A stretch of 64,000 nucleotides of DNA from Gammaproteobacteria bacterium (GTDB lineage: Bacteria > Pseudomonadota > Gammaproteobacteria > Steroidobacterales > Steroidobacteraceae). Made by a program: the position numbers and the translations under genes. Below are positions 9,201-16,936 of the stretch, one piece after another. Every line of letters begins with the position of its first letter. Positions within the stretch are counted from its first letter, which is position 1. The notes under the pieces are model-generated. The model was not told the origin of the DNA. It was given only the letters and a program-made list of their open reading frames with translations, and ran no database searches. The stretch spans positions 62,001-126,000 of the forward strand of contig DAIDHD010000021.1 in assembly GCA_027459765.1 (NCBI GenBank). The letters run 5' to 3'.

Positions 9201-9673
9201 TCGTGCCGAGTGCCACGTTGCGTCAGGCGAACTGTTACTTCTCGAGCTCCGACGCGGCGTTCGCGGATCGCGCGCAGGCGAGCGCAGAGTACGCTCGTGT
9301 GAATGCCGGCACGATTCCGCTGGAGGGAGGTTGGCGCGTCTACTCCAGTGGTCCGGGGATCGCCGTCGGCCTCGTCGTGCGCCGCCTGCTCGGGCTGGAT
9401 CTGGAGGCGGGCAGTTTGCACCTCGATCCGGTGATGCCGGCGCGGCTCGACGGTCTCAAGGTGGCGACCGGGCTGCTCGGCCGGCTACTCCAGGTGACCT
9501 ATCGTGTCGGTGCGGGCGGCTGCGGGTTGAACCGGGTGACTTTCAACGGCGTCGCGCTGCCCGTCACGCCGGACACGCACGCGCATCGCCGTGGCGGAGG
9601 GCGCGTGGAGCTGTCGAGCCTCGACGCTGGCTGGCGCGAGGGTGTCAACGAACTCTGCGTGGAAGTGGGCTGA
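6290..9673 (+). CDS. GH94 phosphorylase, 1,2-beta-oligoglucan phosphorylase-like
   Basis: A 1127-residue enzyme with no signal peptide, so cytosolic. The N-terminal half is a beta-sandwich region typical of GH94 enzymes. The C-terminal half (about 610-1050) is the (alpha/alpha)6 barrel, with GGWGTRDVCQGPVE near 640 and GNGDWNDSLQ (D770/D773), the segment that carries the GH94 general acid. The length (over 1100) and the TRD-QGP motif resemble long 1,2-beta-oligoglucan (sophorooligosaccharide) phosphorylases rather than cellobiose phosphorylases (about 800). These cleave with phosphate to give glucose-1-phosphate. The exact linkage cannot be read. Translational overlap with mtnK puts it in the methylthioribose operon, an unexpected partner. 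Confidence 0.82.
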   Translation: MNTLPASFTLSSPAGLRVEANGNGSLRRFDAADVSLALFPGNEFEAGPANVHLRRLDGTPVSTPLIGPQSPTRFTADPARAALLGSGRWQGIAYRIALVLARDAPAWFWQVELHNETATPLRVDLTYAQDLALASYFAVRLNEYYVSQYLDHTALRHPERGFAIATRQNQAVEGRFPWSLIGSLREGVGYATDALQFHGLAARAGAPLPGLAADLPSCRRQHEHALAVIRDAALCIEPGARQSAGFFGLYLPDHPTATTAEDAQRIADVLRLPEAALPRTPVWTACRWPGPPSPGEQPPSPFDPAAALAAHELQEHELAALFPGPWRQVERDDQGRILSFFHGDGCHVVLRAKELAVLRPHGHILRGGAGVTPDESALTSTVWMAGTFHSMLTQGHVGINRFLSTVHGYLGWFRSQGLRLFVEVDSGWRLLDVPSAFSMTPDACRWFYRHASGLIEVRSAAAASPCELTLAVSVREGPPARLRLSHHIAFGGDDGAVRGGVHWRRDGATVVIAPPPDSEIWRRFPQGDFTLTPSSVTRVTAVGGDELLWPDGRSRGEPHLCLELAPAREAALTIRGRLIAPPGTPAPGSAEGAAVPALATGADPAAAFAPVADILPWFTHDAWVHFLAPRGLEQYSGGGWGTRDVCQGPVEMLLATGRLAALRDLVLTVMRAQNPDGDWPQWFTFFERDRGIRAADAHGDVVFWPLLALAQYLIASGDAGLLEVSVPFFDPRGPDAGEPATVWQHVERAFALIERRSVAGSALPAYGNGDWNDSLQPVDPRMRDHLASAWTATLAAQTCTTLARALRRAARHAEADAFAARAARIARDFRAVFIADGVLAGYASFEDGGRLDWLLHPRDGRTGIRFSALAMIHAILEDLLTPEEARAHLALIATHLSGPDGVRLFDRPMAYHGGPQRVFQRAESASFFGREIGLMYTHAHLRHAQALAHVGDAEGFWRGLCLANPVGIRALVPSATLRQANCYFSSSDAAFADRAQASAEYARVNAGTIPLEGGWRVYSSGPGIAVGLVVRRLLGLDLEAGSLHLDPVMPARLDGLKVATGLLGRLLQVTYRVGAGGCGLNRVTFNGVALPVTPDTHAHRRGGGRVELSSLDAGWREGVNELCVEVG

Positions 9674-9956
9674 GGCCCCGGCACGGGCGCCTTCGGCGGC
9701 AGGAAAATTAAAAAACGGCGCGGGCCTCATTGAAGCGGCCCGCGCCGCCGGGATATCGCGCCAGCGGGGGAGTTGGCTGGCTTGCTGGCGCGAATGGCTC
9801 CTAAAGCTGCTCTTTCGAGCCGTGGCGCGTCCGTCGCGACCACGGATTCATATTGCCAAAGAGATCGGCATGTGCAGCGGATGCTTTATCACTCCCAATG
9901 CAATTTTTTTCACTTGACAGAAAATTTAATAATCCCAGCGGGCTCCGGGTGGGCCT
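9674..9956. other. Intergenic region (283 b) between GH94 gene and APC permease gene
   Basis: No coding sequence is supported on either strand. It holds the strong hairpin at 9716-9747, a second imperfect hairpin at 9820-9845 (10-bp stem, one bulge, no T-run), and an AT-rich stretch at 9885-9935 with T8 and A4 runs. A TTGACA hexamer sits at 9914-9919, but no -10 lies 16-18 bases downstream. The patch is markedly richer in AT than its flanks. Confidence 0.6.
9703..9747 (-). terminator. Intrinsic terminator for leftward transcription
   Basis: A perfect 11-bp stem (9716-9726 with 9737-9747, 10-base loop) is flanked at 9703-9715 by an A-rich run. On the minus strand this reads as a GC stem followed by TTTTTAATTTT. 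It can therefore end the leftward PQQ dehydrogenase-permease transcript, about 210 bases after the permease stop. On the plus strand no T-run follows, so it is not an obvious terminator for the GH94 operon. Confidence 0.8.
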
Positions 9957-11348
9957 TCAGGCGGCCGAGGATGCGGCGCGGCGCGGCTGCCGCAGGCGCT
10001 TGACCGTGGCGTAGGCGGCGATCGCGACGGCCAGGGTCACCAGGCTCGCCTTGAAATCCTGCTGCAGACTCGGCGTGAAGGCCATCGCCACCAGCACCGC
10101 CGCCATGCCCGCGATGGCCGCGTAGCTCAGCCAGGGGAACAGCCACATGCGCACCGCCGGCAGCGCCCTGCCGGCGCGCTCGAGCCGGCGGCGCAGGGCG
10201 ATCTGTGCCACCGCGATGGTCATGTACACGAACACGATCAGCGCGCCCGATGAACTCACCAGGAAGTCGAACACCGCCTGCGGGGCCTCGGTGGCGGCGA
10301 GGATGCCGAGGAACCCGGCGAGCGCCCCCATGAGCACCGATCCGGTGGGCACGCGGCGCCGATTCAGGCGCACGAGCCACGCCGGCGCGTCGCCACGGTC
10401 GGCGAGGATGAACAGCACCCGCGAGCTGACGTAGAAGGCGGAGTTCATGCAGGAGAGCACCGCGGTCAGGATGATCACCGTCATGATCGCCCCCGCCCAC
10501 GGAACGTGCATCGCGTCGAGCGCCAGCGTGAACGGCGACTCGCCGGAGCGCACGCTGTTCCACGGTATGACCGAGACGATCAGGAACAGCGACAGCACGT
10601 AGAACAGCAGGATGCGGCCGATCACCGCCGAGCTCATGCGTGCCACCGCGCGGCCCGGCTCGGCGGATTCGGCGGCGGCGATGGTGGTGATCTCGGCGCC
10701 GGTCATGGCGAAGAACACGGTCGGCACCGCCGCCAGCACCGCGATCCAGCCGTGCGGCGTGAAGCCGCCGTGCGCGGTCAGGTTCGCGAAGGTCGTGCCC
10801 TGCGGGCCGACCCAGCCGAACGCGAAGGCGCTCGCGATCGCGATGAAGGCCAGGATGGCGGCGACCTTGATGGAGGCGAACCAGAACTCGAACTCCGCGT
10901 AGGAGCGCGCCGACATGAGATTCACGCCGGTCATCACGGCCATCAGGCCAAGACCGATGGGCAGCGGCGGCAGCGGCAGCCAGAGCTTCAGTATCTTCGC
11001 GCCGGCGATCGCCTCCACGGGCACCACCAGCACCCAGAAGTACCAGTACAGCCAGCCCACCACGAAGCCTGCGCCGTCGCCGAGGCCGGCGCGCGCGAAT
11101 TCGGTGAACGAGCGTACCGCCGGCAGGGCCATCGCCATTTCCGCGAGCATGCGCATGACGAGCAGGATCAGCAGTCCGGTGATCGCGTAGCTGATGAAGC
11201 AGGCCGGTCCGCCGGCGAGTATCGAGGTGCTGCTGCTGACGAACAGGCCCGCGCCGATGATCCCGCCGATGGAGATCATGGTCAGGTGCCGTCCGCGCAG
11301 GGAACGGGACAATTCGCGCTGCTGCGCGTCGGTGGGCATTGCGGTCAT
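9957..11348 (-). CDS. APC family amino acid permease
   Basis: A 463-residue inner-membrane transporter of the amino acid-polyamine-organocation superfamily, AAT branch (GabP/ProY/AnsP type). About twelve helices are visible. The N-terminal signature SIGGIIGAGLFV (about 27-38) forms the unwound substrate-binding helix 1. GAEITTIAAAESAEP near 220 is the helix 6 signature of the family. The substrate is an amino acid or GABA; sequence alone cannot choose. It follows the PQQ dehydrogenase gene with a 25-base gap, so the two are probably co-transcribed. Starts at 11348 and 11339 are both possible; I chose the first. Confidence 0.93.
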   Translation of the reverse strand: MTAMPTDAQQRELSRSLRGRHLTMISIGGIIGAGLFVSSSTSILAGGPACFISYAITGLLILLVMRMLAEMAMALPAVRSFTEFARAGLGDGAGFVVGWLYWYFWVLVVPVEAIAGAKILKLWLPLPPLPIGLGLMAVMTGVNLMSARSYAEFEFWFASIKVAAILAFIAIASAFAFGWVGPQGTTFANLTAHGGFTPHGWIAVLAAVPTVFFAMTGAEITTIAAAESAEPGRAVARMSSAVIGRILLFYVLSLFLIVSVIPWNSVRSGESPFTLALDAMHVPWAGAIMTVIILTAVLSCMNSAFYVSSRVLFILADRGDAPAWLVRLNRRRVPTGSVLMGALAGFLGILAATEAPQAVFDFLVSSSGALIVFVYMTIAVAQIALRRRLERAGRALPAVRMWLFPWLSYAAIAGMAAVLVAMAFTPSLQQDFKASLVTLAVAIAAYATVKRLRQPRRAASSAA

Positions 11349-11373
11349 CGGGTCGCTCGGCTCCGGTGAATGA

Positions 11374-13629
11374 TCAGTCGTGTCGTGCGGCGTCGCGCGA
11401 TGCGGCCGCCGCCTGCTGTTCGCGATAGGCGCGCCAGCTCTCGTGGATGATGTAGGCGTGCACGTCCTCTACGTCGCGTTCGGAGAGCAGGTCGCCGAAC
11501 CCTTCCATGCCGGTGGGCGCGACCAGACCGCCGAGCACGATGTCCTTGAATGCGGCGTGCAGGCCGGCGTCGAGGCGGCGCAGGTCGGGTGTCGTGCTCA
11601 AGCCGAGCACGTGGCAGCGCGAGCACTCGGCGACGAACACCACTTCCCCCGCGGCGATGCGCTGCGGATCGGCGCTGTCCGGCGGGGGCTGCGGCACCTT
11701 GGGTACGACGCGCGCGGGCGGCGCGGGCACGGGTCCGCCGCCGAGCTTGAAGGCGATGATGCGATTGGTGTTCTCGTGCGCGGTCGCGGCGCTGCCCGGC
11801 GGGATGGTGCCGACGGTGATGCCGGCGCCGCCGTAGCCGACCTGTACCGCGACGTATTGCTCGCCGCCCGCCACGTAGGTCGTGGGCGCCGCCATGATGT
11901 GGCTGCCGGTCTCGATGGTGGCGAGCACCCGGCCGCTGTCGGCCGCGTAAACCCAAAGTCCGCCGCTGCCGCGGCCCTGGAACACGAGGTTGCCGGCGGT
12001 CGACATCACGCCACCGTCGTAGCCGCGCGTGCCGCTCGAGGTCTCGTGTTCCCACACCGTGCGCTTCGCCACCGGGTCCCAGGCCCGCAGCACCTCGCGC
12101 ACCGGATCGACGCGCCGCGAGGCCAGGATCTCGCGCCGGCTCGGCAACGGTCCGAACAGGTGTTCGAGGTCGGCGGCGTCGTAGGTGTCGTCGGGAATGA
12201 TGCCCTGTACGGTGAAGAAGCCGTCCAGGAACTTCACCGAACCGCCGTTGTGCAGCAGGTCGATCCAAACCGCCGGTGCGTCGATGACCGGGATGTAGAC
12301 CAGGCCGGTGTCGCGATCGAAGGACATCGGGTTCCAGGTGTGCCCGCCCGCCCACGAGGGATAGACGTTGCGCGGCCGCTGGTACCAGTTCGCCTGCGGC
12401 GTCACCCGCGGCCGACCCGTCTTCGGGTCGACTCCGGAGGCCCAGTTCACGTAGGTGTACGGCGCCGCGCTCAGGAGTTCGCCGGTGTGCCGGTCGAGCA
12501 CGTAGTAAAAGCCGTTCTTGGAGGCCTGCATGACGACCTGCCGGGTGTGGCCGCCGAGTTCGATGTCCGCCAGCACGAGCTTCTGCACCGAGTCGTAGTC
12601 CCAGCTGTCCCGCGGCGTGGTCTGGTAGTACCACGCGAGCCGACCGGTGTCGGCGTGCACGGCGAGGATCGATGCGGTGTAGAGACTGTCGAGGTGGTGC
12701 GGCCCGAGCAGCCGCAGGTCGTAGGGCGCGGCGTTGGCGGTGCCGAAATAAACGAGTCCCGACGCGGCGTCGTAGGCGAACCCGTCCCAGGCCGTGCCGC
12801 CGCCCTGGTACTCGGCGCTGCGGCCCGCGTCCCAGGTCTTCGCCGCCGCGGCGAGCTCTGGATTCTCGAGCGGTTTGCCGGGGGCCGGCGGCACGGTGAA
12901 GAAACGCCACTTGAGCGCGCCGGTGTCGAGGTCGTAGGCCGACACGTAGCCGCGCACGCCACCGTGGCCCATGTCCGCGCCGCCATTGCCGATCACCACC
13001 ACGTGGCCCGCGATCTGCGGCGCGCCCGTGCTGGAGTAGGGCATCGAGTGATCGACGATGGTGTCCGCCGACCATAGCGGACGTCCCGTGGCCGCATCGA
13101 GCGCGTGCAGTCGGCCGTCGACGGCGGCGACGTATACCCGGCCGCGCCAAACGGCGACGCCGCGATTGACGAGATCGCAGCAGGGGTGCCGGGCGGCGGC
13201 GTAGCGCGGGTGGGGATCGAAGCGCCAGAGCTCGCGCCCGGTGGCCGCGTCCACCGCGTACACGTACCCCCAGGTGCCCGAGGTGTACATCACGCCGTCG
13301 ATCACGACGGGCGTCGCCTCCTGCCCGCGTTGCGGGTTGCCGAGGTCGTAGCTCCAGGCGAAGCCGAGGCGCGCGACGTTGTGCTCGTCGATGAGCTTGA
13401 GCGGCGAGTAGTAGCTGCCGTTGGCGTCGCGCCCGCCGGTGAACCAGTTCTGCGGCTCGGCGTCGGCGTGGGCGAGCCGGCTCTCGTCCACCCAACCGGC
13501 GGTCGGCGCGGCGGCCGGTGTGGCGGCCAACGTGGCCAGGCACGGCATCACGGCGACGCTCAGCGCCAGGGCCGGCAGCGGCACGCGGCCCGCGGGCGTT
13601 CGACCACCTCGACCAGTTCGCATCCCCAT
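11374..13629 (-). CDS. PQQ-dependent quinohemoprotein alcohol dehydrogenase (type II)
   Basis: A 751-residue periplasmic enzyme with an N-terminal signal peptide (about 1-40). An eight-bladed PQQ propeller (about 50-640) carries the vicinal disulfide C150-C151 (HPCCDLVNRG). A C-terminal cytochrome c domain holds C669-x-x-C672-H673. It oxidises a primary alcohol or related substrate and passes electrons through PQQ and heme c. The catalytic segment is W343-D344-Y345-D346: D344 is the expected catalytic/metal-ligand Asp, and an Asp two residues later is the signature used to predict lanthanide use in XoxF/PedH-type enzymes. The start has a GGAGG ribosome site 9 bases upstream. PQQ synthesis genes are not in this window. 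Confidence 0.93.
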   Translation of the reverse strand: MGMRTGRGGRTPAGRVPLPALALSVAVMPCLATLAATPAAAPTAGWVDESRLAHADAEPQNWFTGGRDANGSYYSPLKLIDEHNVARLGFAWSYDLGNPQRGQEATPVVIDGVMYTSGTWGYVYAVDAATGRELWRFDPHPRYAAARHPCCDLVNRGVAVWRGRVYVAAVDGRLHALDAATGRPLWSADTIVDHSMPYSSTGAPQIAGHVVVIGNGGADMGHGGVRGYVSAYDLDTGALKWRFFTVPPAPGKPLENPELAAAAKTWDAGRSAEYQGGGTAWDGFAYDAASGLVYFGTANAAPYDLRLLGPHHLDSLYTASILAVHADTGRLAWYYQTTPRDSWDYDSVQKLVLADIELGGHTRQVVMQASKNGFYYVLDRHTGELLSAAPYTYVNWASGVDPKTGRPRVTPQANWYQRPRNVYPSWAGGHTWNPMSFDRDTGLVYIPVIDAPAVWIDLLHNGGSVKFLDGFFTVQGIIPDDTYDAADLEHLFGPLPSRREILASRRVDPVREVLRAWDPVAKRTVWEHETSSGTRGYDGGVMSTAGNLVFQGRGSGGLWVYAADSGRVLATIETGSHIMAAPTTYVAGGEQYVAVQVGYGGAGITVGTIPPGSAATAHENTNRIIAFKLGGGPVPAPPARVVPKVPQPPPDSADPQRIAAGEVVFVAECSRCHVLGLSTTPDLRRLDAGLHAAFKDIVLGGLVAPTGMEGFGDLLSERDVEDVHAYIIHESWRAYREQQAAAASRDAARHD

Positions 13630-13719
13630 GACGACCAGCCTCCATTGAGCTCCCACGCACGAGCTTAGCGGACTGGGCTGGTCGAGGATATGTCGGCGCG
13701 CCGGCCGCGGCGGTTCTCG

Positions 13720-13725
13720 TATACT
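13720..13725 (+). promoter_or_regulatory. Putative -10 element before the retropepsin-TPR gene
   Basis: TATACT lies 26 bases before the ATG at 13751. A GGGAG ribosome-binding site sits 8 bases before that start. No good -35 is seen at the right distance, so the promoter call is tentative. Confidence 0.4.
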
Positions 13726-13750
13726 CGGGTCGGCTGAGGGAGATTCGTAC

Positions 13751-15700
13751 ATGAACGACACAGGGAGATCGTGGCGCCGGTCCGGCGCCGCGCGGGTGCT
13801 GCTGGGCGCGATCGTGTCCGGCGCGGCGACGATGGCAACGGCCGGAGACTGCAAGTTCTCGCGCCTGGCCGAGATTCCGATCACGATGAACGGAACGCGC
13901 CCGCTCATCGACACCCGGATCGACGGCCGCGAAGCGAGCTTCCTCATCGACAGTGGCGCGTTCTACAGCGTCATCAGCCGCGCGACGGCCGACCAATACG
14001 CATTGCACCTTCGTCCGGCGCCGACGGGCATGTACATGATCGGGCTCGGGGGGCGGGTCGAACTCCAGATCGCCACGGTCAAGGACTTCTCGCTGGCCGG
14101 CATTCCCGTGCGTAATGTGGAGTTCCTGGTGGGCGGCAGCGAGGTGGGTTCGGGGGCCGCCGGCTTGATCGGCCAGAACCTGCTGTCGCACTTCGACGTC
14201 GAGTACGATCTTGCCCACGGCGCCCTGCGCCTGTTTCGGGCCGAGAGCTGCAGCAAGCGCATGCTCGCCTACTGGGTCGCACCGGGGCAGTCGTACTCGA
14301 CCATGTCCATCGAGTGGCCGACGCCGCGGCAGCCGCACACCGTGGGCGTCGGCTATCTGAACGGAACCCGAATCGATATCACATTCGACACGGGCGCGGC
14401 CGTCTCTCTGCTATCGCGGCACGCGGCCGCGCGGGCGGGCCTGCGGCCGGACTCGCCGGGGGTCGTGGATGCCGGGTACATGCACGGTCTCGGCAACGCG
14501 ATGGAAAAAACCTACGTCGGCACGTTCGACAGCTTCAAGGTCGGCGACGACGAGGAGATCCAGCACGCCCGGCTGCGCTTCATCGACAGCGATCTGCCGG
14601 TTGGCGACATGCTGCTGGGGGCGGACTTCTTCCTCTCGCACCGGATCATGGTCGCGAACAGCCAGCACCGGCTGTACGTGACCTACAACGGCGGTCCGGT
14701 ATTCGACCTGCGGACACGCCCCGCGTCGGCACCCCCCGTGACGACCTCGTCGGAGACTCCCGCCGTGGCCCCGGCGCAGACCGCTGCCGCGGCTGCGCCG
14801 CCCGCCGCCGCGCCGGCTGCGACCAGCGATGGCGCTGGCGGCGAGCGCGCGGCCGGCGATACCCTCGATGCGGCGGGATTCGCGCGCCGCGGCGTCGCCG
14901 AATCGGCGCGCAACGATCTGGCCGCCGCCATCGCCGATCTGACGCGCGCATGCGAACTCGACGCGGCCGTGGCCGAATACCGCTATCAGCGCGGCGTCGC
15001 ATATTGGAAGAGTCGCGATCCCGCCCGCGCCAAGGCGGATTTCGACCGCGCACTCGAGTTGCGTGCCGATTACCTTCCGGCGCTGATCGCGCGCGCGCAG
15101 CTGGCGCTCGGCCGCGGTGATCGGCAGGCCGCCGCACGGGATCTGGCGGCCGCCGAGGCCGCGGCGCCGCGCCAGGCCGATCAGCGACTGGCGCTCGCCG
15201 AATTGGATCTGCGTGCCGACCGTGCCGCGGCGGCGGTGGCCGATCTCGATGACTGGATACCCGAGCACCGCGTCGACAGCCGCCGGGGCGGCGCCCTGCT
15301 GTGGCGCTGCGTGGCGCGCGCGCAGGCGGGGTCGGCGCTCGATGGAGCGATCGACGATTGTGGGGGCATCATTAAGCACTCGCCCGCGGGCTCGCCCGCC
15401 CAGCGTGCGGCATTACAGTCGCGCGGCCTCGTGCGTCTGCGCCAGGGTCGGTACGCGGACGCGCTCGAGGACTACGACCACGCCTTGAAGAACGACACCG
15501 ACCCGTCCGCGTGGGCGTTGTACGGGCGCGGGGTGGCGGAGCTGCGTACCGGCAAGCCCGACGCCGGCCGCGCCGACATCTCCGCCGCGCAAAAGCGTTG
15601 GCCTGAGGTCGCCGCACGCTTCCAGGAGATGGGCCTCGTCCCCGAGGGGCTGGCGCCCGCCGACCCGGACACGCAGGCGGCCGATCCCCAGGCGCACTAG
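13751..15700 (+). CDS. Exported double retropepsin-like aspartic protease with C-terminal TPR domain
   Basis: A 649-residue protein with a signal peptide (about 1-32). Two retropepsin-like halves follow: D67-S68-G69 in FLIDSGAF (about 38-165) and D213-T214-G215 in TFDTGAAV (about 180-310). Each half ends with the second conserved element of the fold (GLIGQNLLSHFDVEYDL and MLLGADFFLSHRIMV). Retropepsins normally work as homodimers, one Asp per chain; two halves in one chain could form an intramolecular pseudo-dimer. After an Ala/Pro linker (about 325-360), residues 370-640 are tetratricopeptide-like repeats. The substrate is unknown. It is followed by a paralogue without TPRs. Confidence 0.85.
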   Translation: MNDTGRSWRRSGAARVLLGAIVSGAATMATAGDCKFSRLAEIPITMNGTRPLIDTRIDGREASFLIDSGAFYSVISRATADQYALHLRPAPTGMYMIGLGGRVELQIATVKDFSLAGIPVRNVEFLVGGSEVGSGAAGLIGQNLLSHFDVEYDLAHGALRLFRAESCSKRMLAYWVAPGQSYSTMSIEWPTPRQPHTVGVGYLNGTRIDITFDTGAAVSLLSRHAAARAGLRPDSPGVVDAGYMHGLGNAMEKTYVGTFDSFKVGDDEEIQHARLRFIDSDLPVGDMLLGADFFLSHRIMVANSQHRLYVTYNGGPVFDLRTRPASAPPVTTSSETPAVAPAQTAAAAAPPAAAPAATSDGAGGERAAGDTLDAAGFARRGVAESARNDLAAAIADLTRACELDAAVAEYRYQRGVAYWKSRDPARAKADFDRALELRADYLPALIARAQLALGRGDRQAAARDLAAAEAAAPRQADQRLALAELDLRADRAAAAVADLDDWIPEHRVDSRRGGALLWRCVARAQAGSALDGAIDDCGGIIKHSPAGSPAQRAALQSRGLVRLRQGRYADALEDYDHALKNDTDPSAWALYGRGVAELRTGKPDAGRADISAAQKRWPEVAARFQEMGLVPEGLAPADPDTQAADPQAH

Positions 15701-15764
15701 GGAACTTCGCGCGCGGCGGGAGCGTCCATTGAGCAAGAGGCAGGGTCGCCTCGGGAGAGGGTTC

Positions 15765-16862
15765 ATGGATCGAAGCGGCGGGTGGCGCATCGCGGCCGGG
15801 GTGTTCTGGCTACTGGCCGCGATTTGCGGCGAGGCCCGCGCCGCGGGTGAAGCGGCGTGCCGCCTCGAACCGGCGTTCGACCTGCCGGTAACGCTGCTGC
15901 ACGGTGAGCCCACCGTCGAGGCGAGCATCGGCGCCCGGCCGGTGCGTTTCCTGCTCGACAGCGGCGACGGCTTCAGTCGCATGACGGAGGAGGCGCGGCG
16001 CGCCTACGGCTTGCGCGAGCGATCGAGCTACCGTCGGGATTCGTACCTGGGCTGGCAGGCCAACGGCTGGATCCCGCCCGCCGGCAATGTCGCGGCACCC
16101 GACCTGATTTTCGCCCAGGGCCTCGGTCTCGATGGCCGGACTCTCAAGCACGCCGTATTCCTGGTCGGGCGGGCGCCCGCGGGGACGGTGGGCGCGCTCG
16201 GCCAGAGTCTTCTGCAGAACTTCGACGTCGAATACGACCTGCCGCACGGTCGCGTGCGCTTGTTTCGCACGCAAGGCTGCAAGGACTGGTCGCTCGCCTA
16301 CTGGTCGCATGCCGGTGCGCCGGACGCGCACTACTCGTTGCTGCCGCTGGAGTGGAGCTGGCCCAATTTCCCCTACACCCGCTCCCGCATCGACGTGGGG
16401 GGCGTGTCGCTGCACGTGCTGCTCGATTCCGCCATGAACGCCTCGTTCGTCACCCTGCCGGCGGCGGCCAGCCTCGGCCTGAAACCCGGCCACGGGGGAT
16501 TGATCCGCACCGAGCGTCGGGCCTGCTATCGGGGCGTGTGTTCGGTGTCGGCGTTCCGGTTCGTGGCGCCCTCGATGGACGTCGGCGATGCCGAAACCGT
16601 GCGCGGTGCGCGCCTGTACGCGGCCGACATCCGGCTCGTCCAGGACGACATGGTCCTGGGCCTCGACTTCCTCGCCGCGCACCGCGTGTTCGTGGCCAAC
16701 TCCCAGCACCGCATGTACGTCGCCTACGAGGGCGGTCCCGTGTTCGGTCCGGCACGGGTGTCGGTGCGCGCACCCGACCGCGAACTTCCGGCGCAGCCGG
16801 TGATGGCGGCAACCCCCGCCGACGGTGCAGAATCCCTGGCGGACGCCGTCCCCACGCCCTGA
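15765..16862 (+). CDS. Exported double retropepsin-like protein, second half catalytically degenerate
   Basis: A 365-residue paralogue of the preceding gene, with a signal peptide (about 1-27). The first half keeps D65-S66-G67 (FLLDSGDGF). The second half reads D221-S222-A223 (VLLDSAMNA), losing the glycine of the DT/SG triad. Shared blocks include FDVEYDL and a HRVFVANSQHRMYV segment, nearly identical to its neighbour. It lacks the TPR tail. The ATG at 15765 is preceded by GGGAGAGG; a longer reading from TTG 15729 is less likely. It may be a non-catalytic partner, or active only through the first half. Periplasmic location is inferred from the signal peptide. Confidence 0.8.
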   Translation: MDRSGGWRIAAGVFWLLAAICGEARAAGEAACRLEPAFDLPVTLLHGEPTVEASIGARPVRFLLDSGDGFSRMTEEARRAYGLRERSSYRRDSYLGWQANGWIPPAGNVAAPDLIFAQGLGLDGRTLKHAVFLVGRAPAGTVGALGQSLLQNFDVEYDLPHGRVRLFRTQGCKDWSLAYWSHAGAPDAHYSLLPLEWSWPNFPYTRSRIDVGGVSLHVLLDSAMNASFVTLPAAASLGLKPGHGGLIRTERRACYRGVCSVSAFRFVAPSMDVGDAETVRGARLYAADIRLVQDDMVLGLDFLAAHRVFVANSQHRMYVAYEGGPVFGPARVSVRAPDRELPAQPVMAATPADGAESLADAVPTP

Positions 16863-16936
16863 CCTCCCGGCCGCGCACACGTCGCCGGGCGGCGCGGCGG
16901 CGGCCGGTCGCGAACGCGCGGGCAGCGAGGATCGTG

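Noticed and set aside
9914-9936. TTGACA as a rightward promoter at 9914
   Set aside because: No -10 at the proper distance and no rightward gene downstream.
11345-14338. 997-codon minus-strand open frame across the PQQ dehydrogenase
   Set aside because: Shadow in another frame; the frame with PQQ and CxxCH motifs is the real gene.
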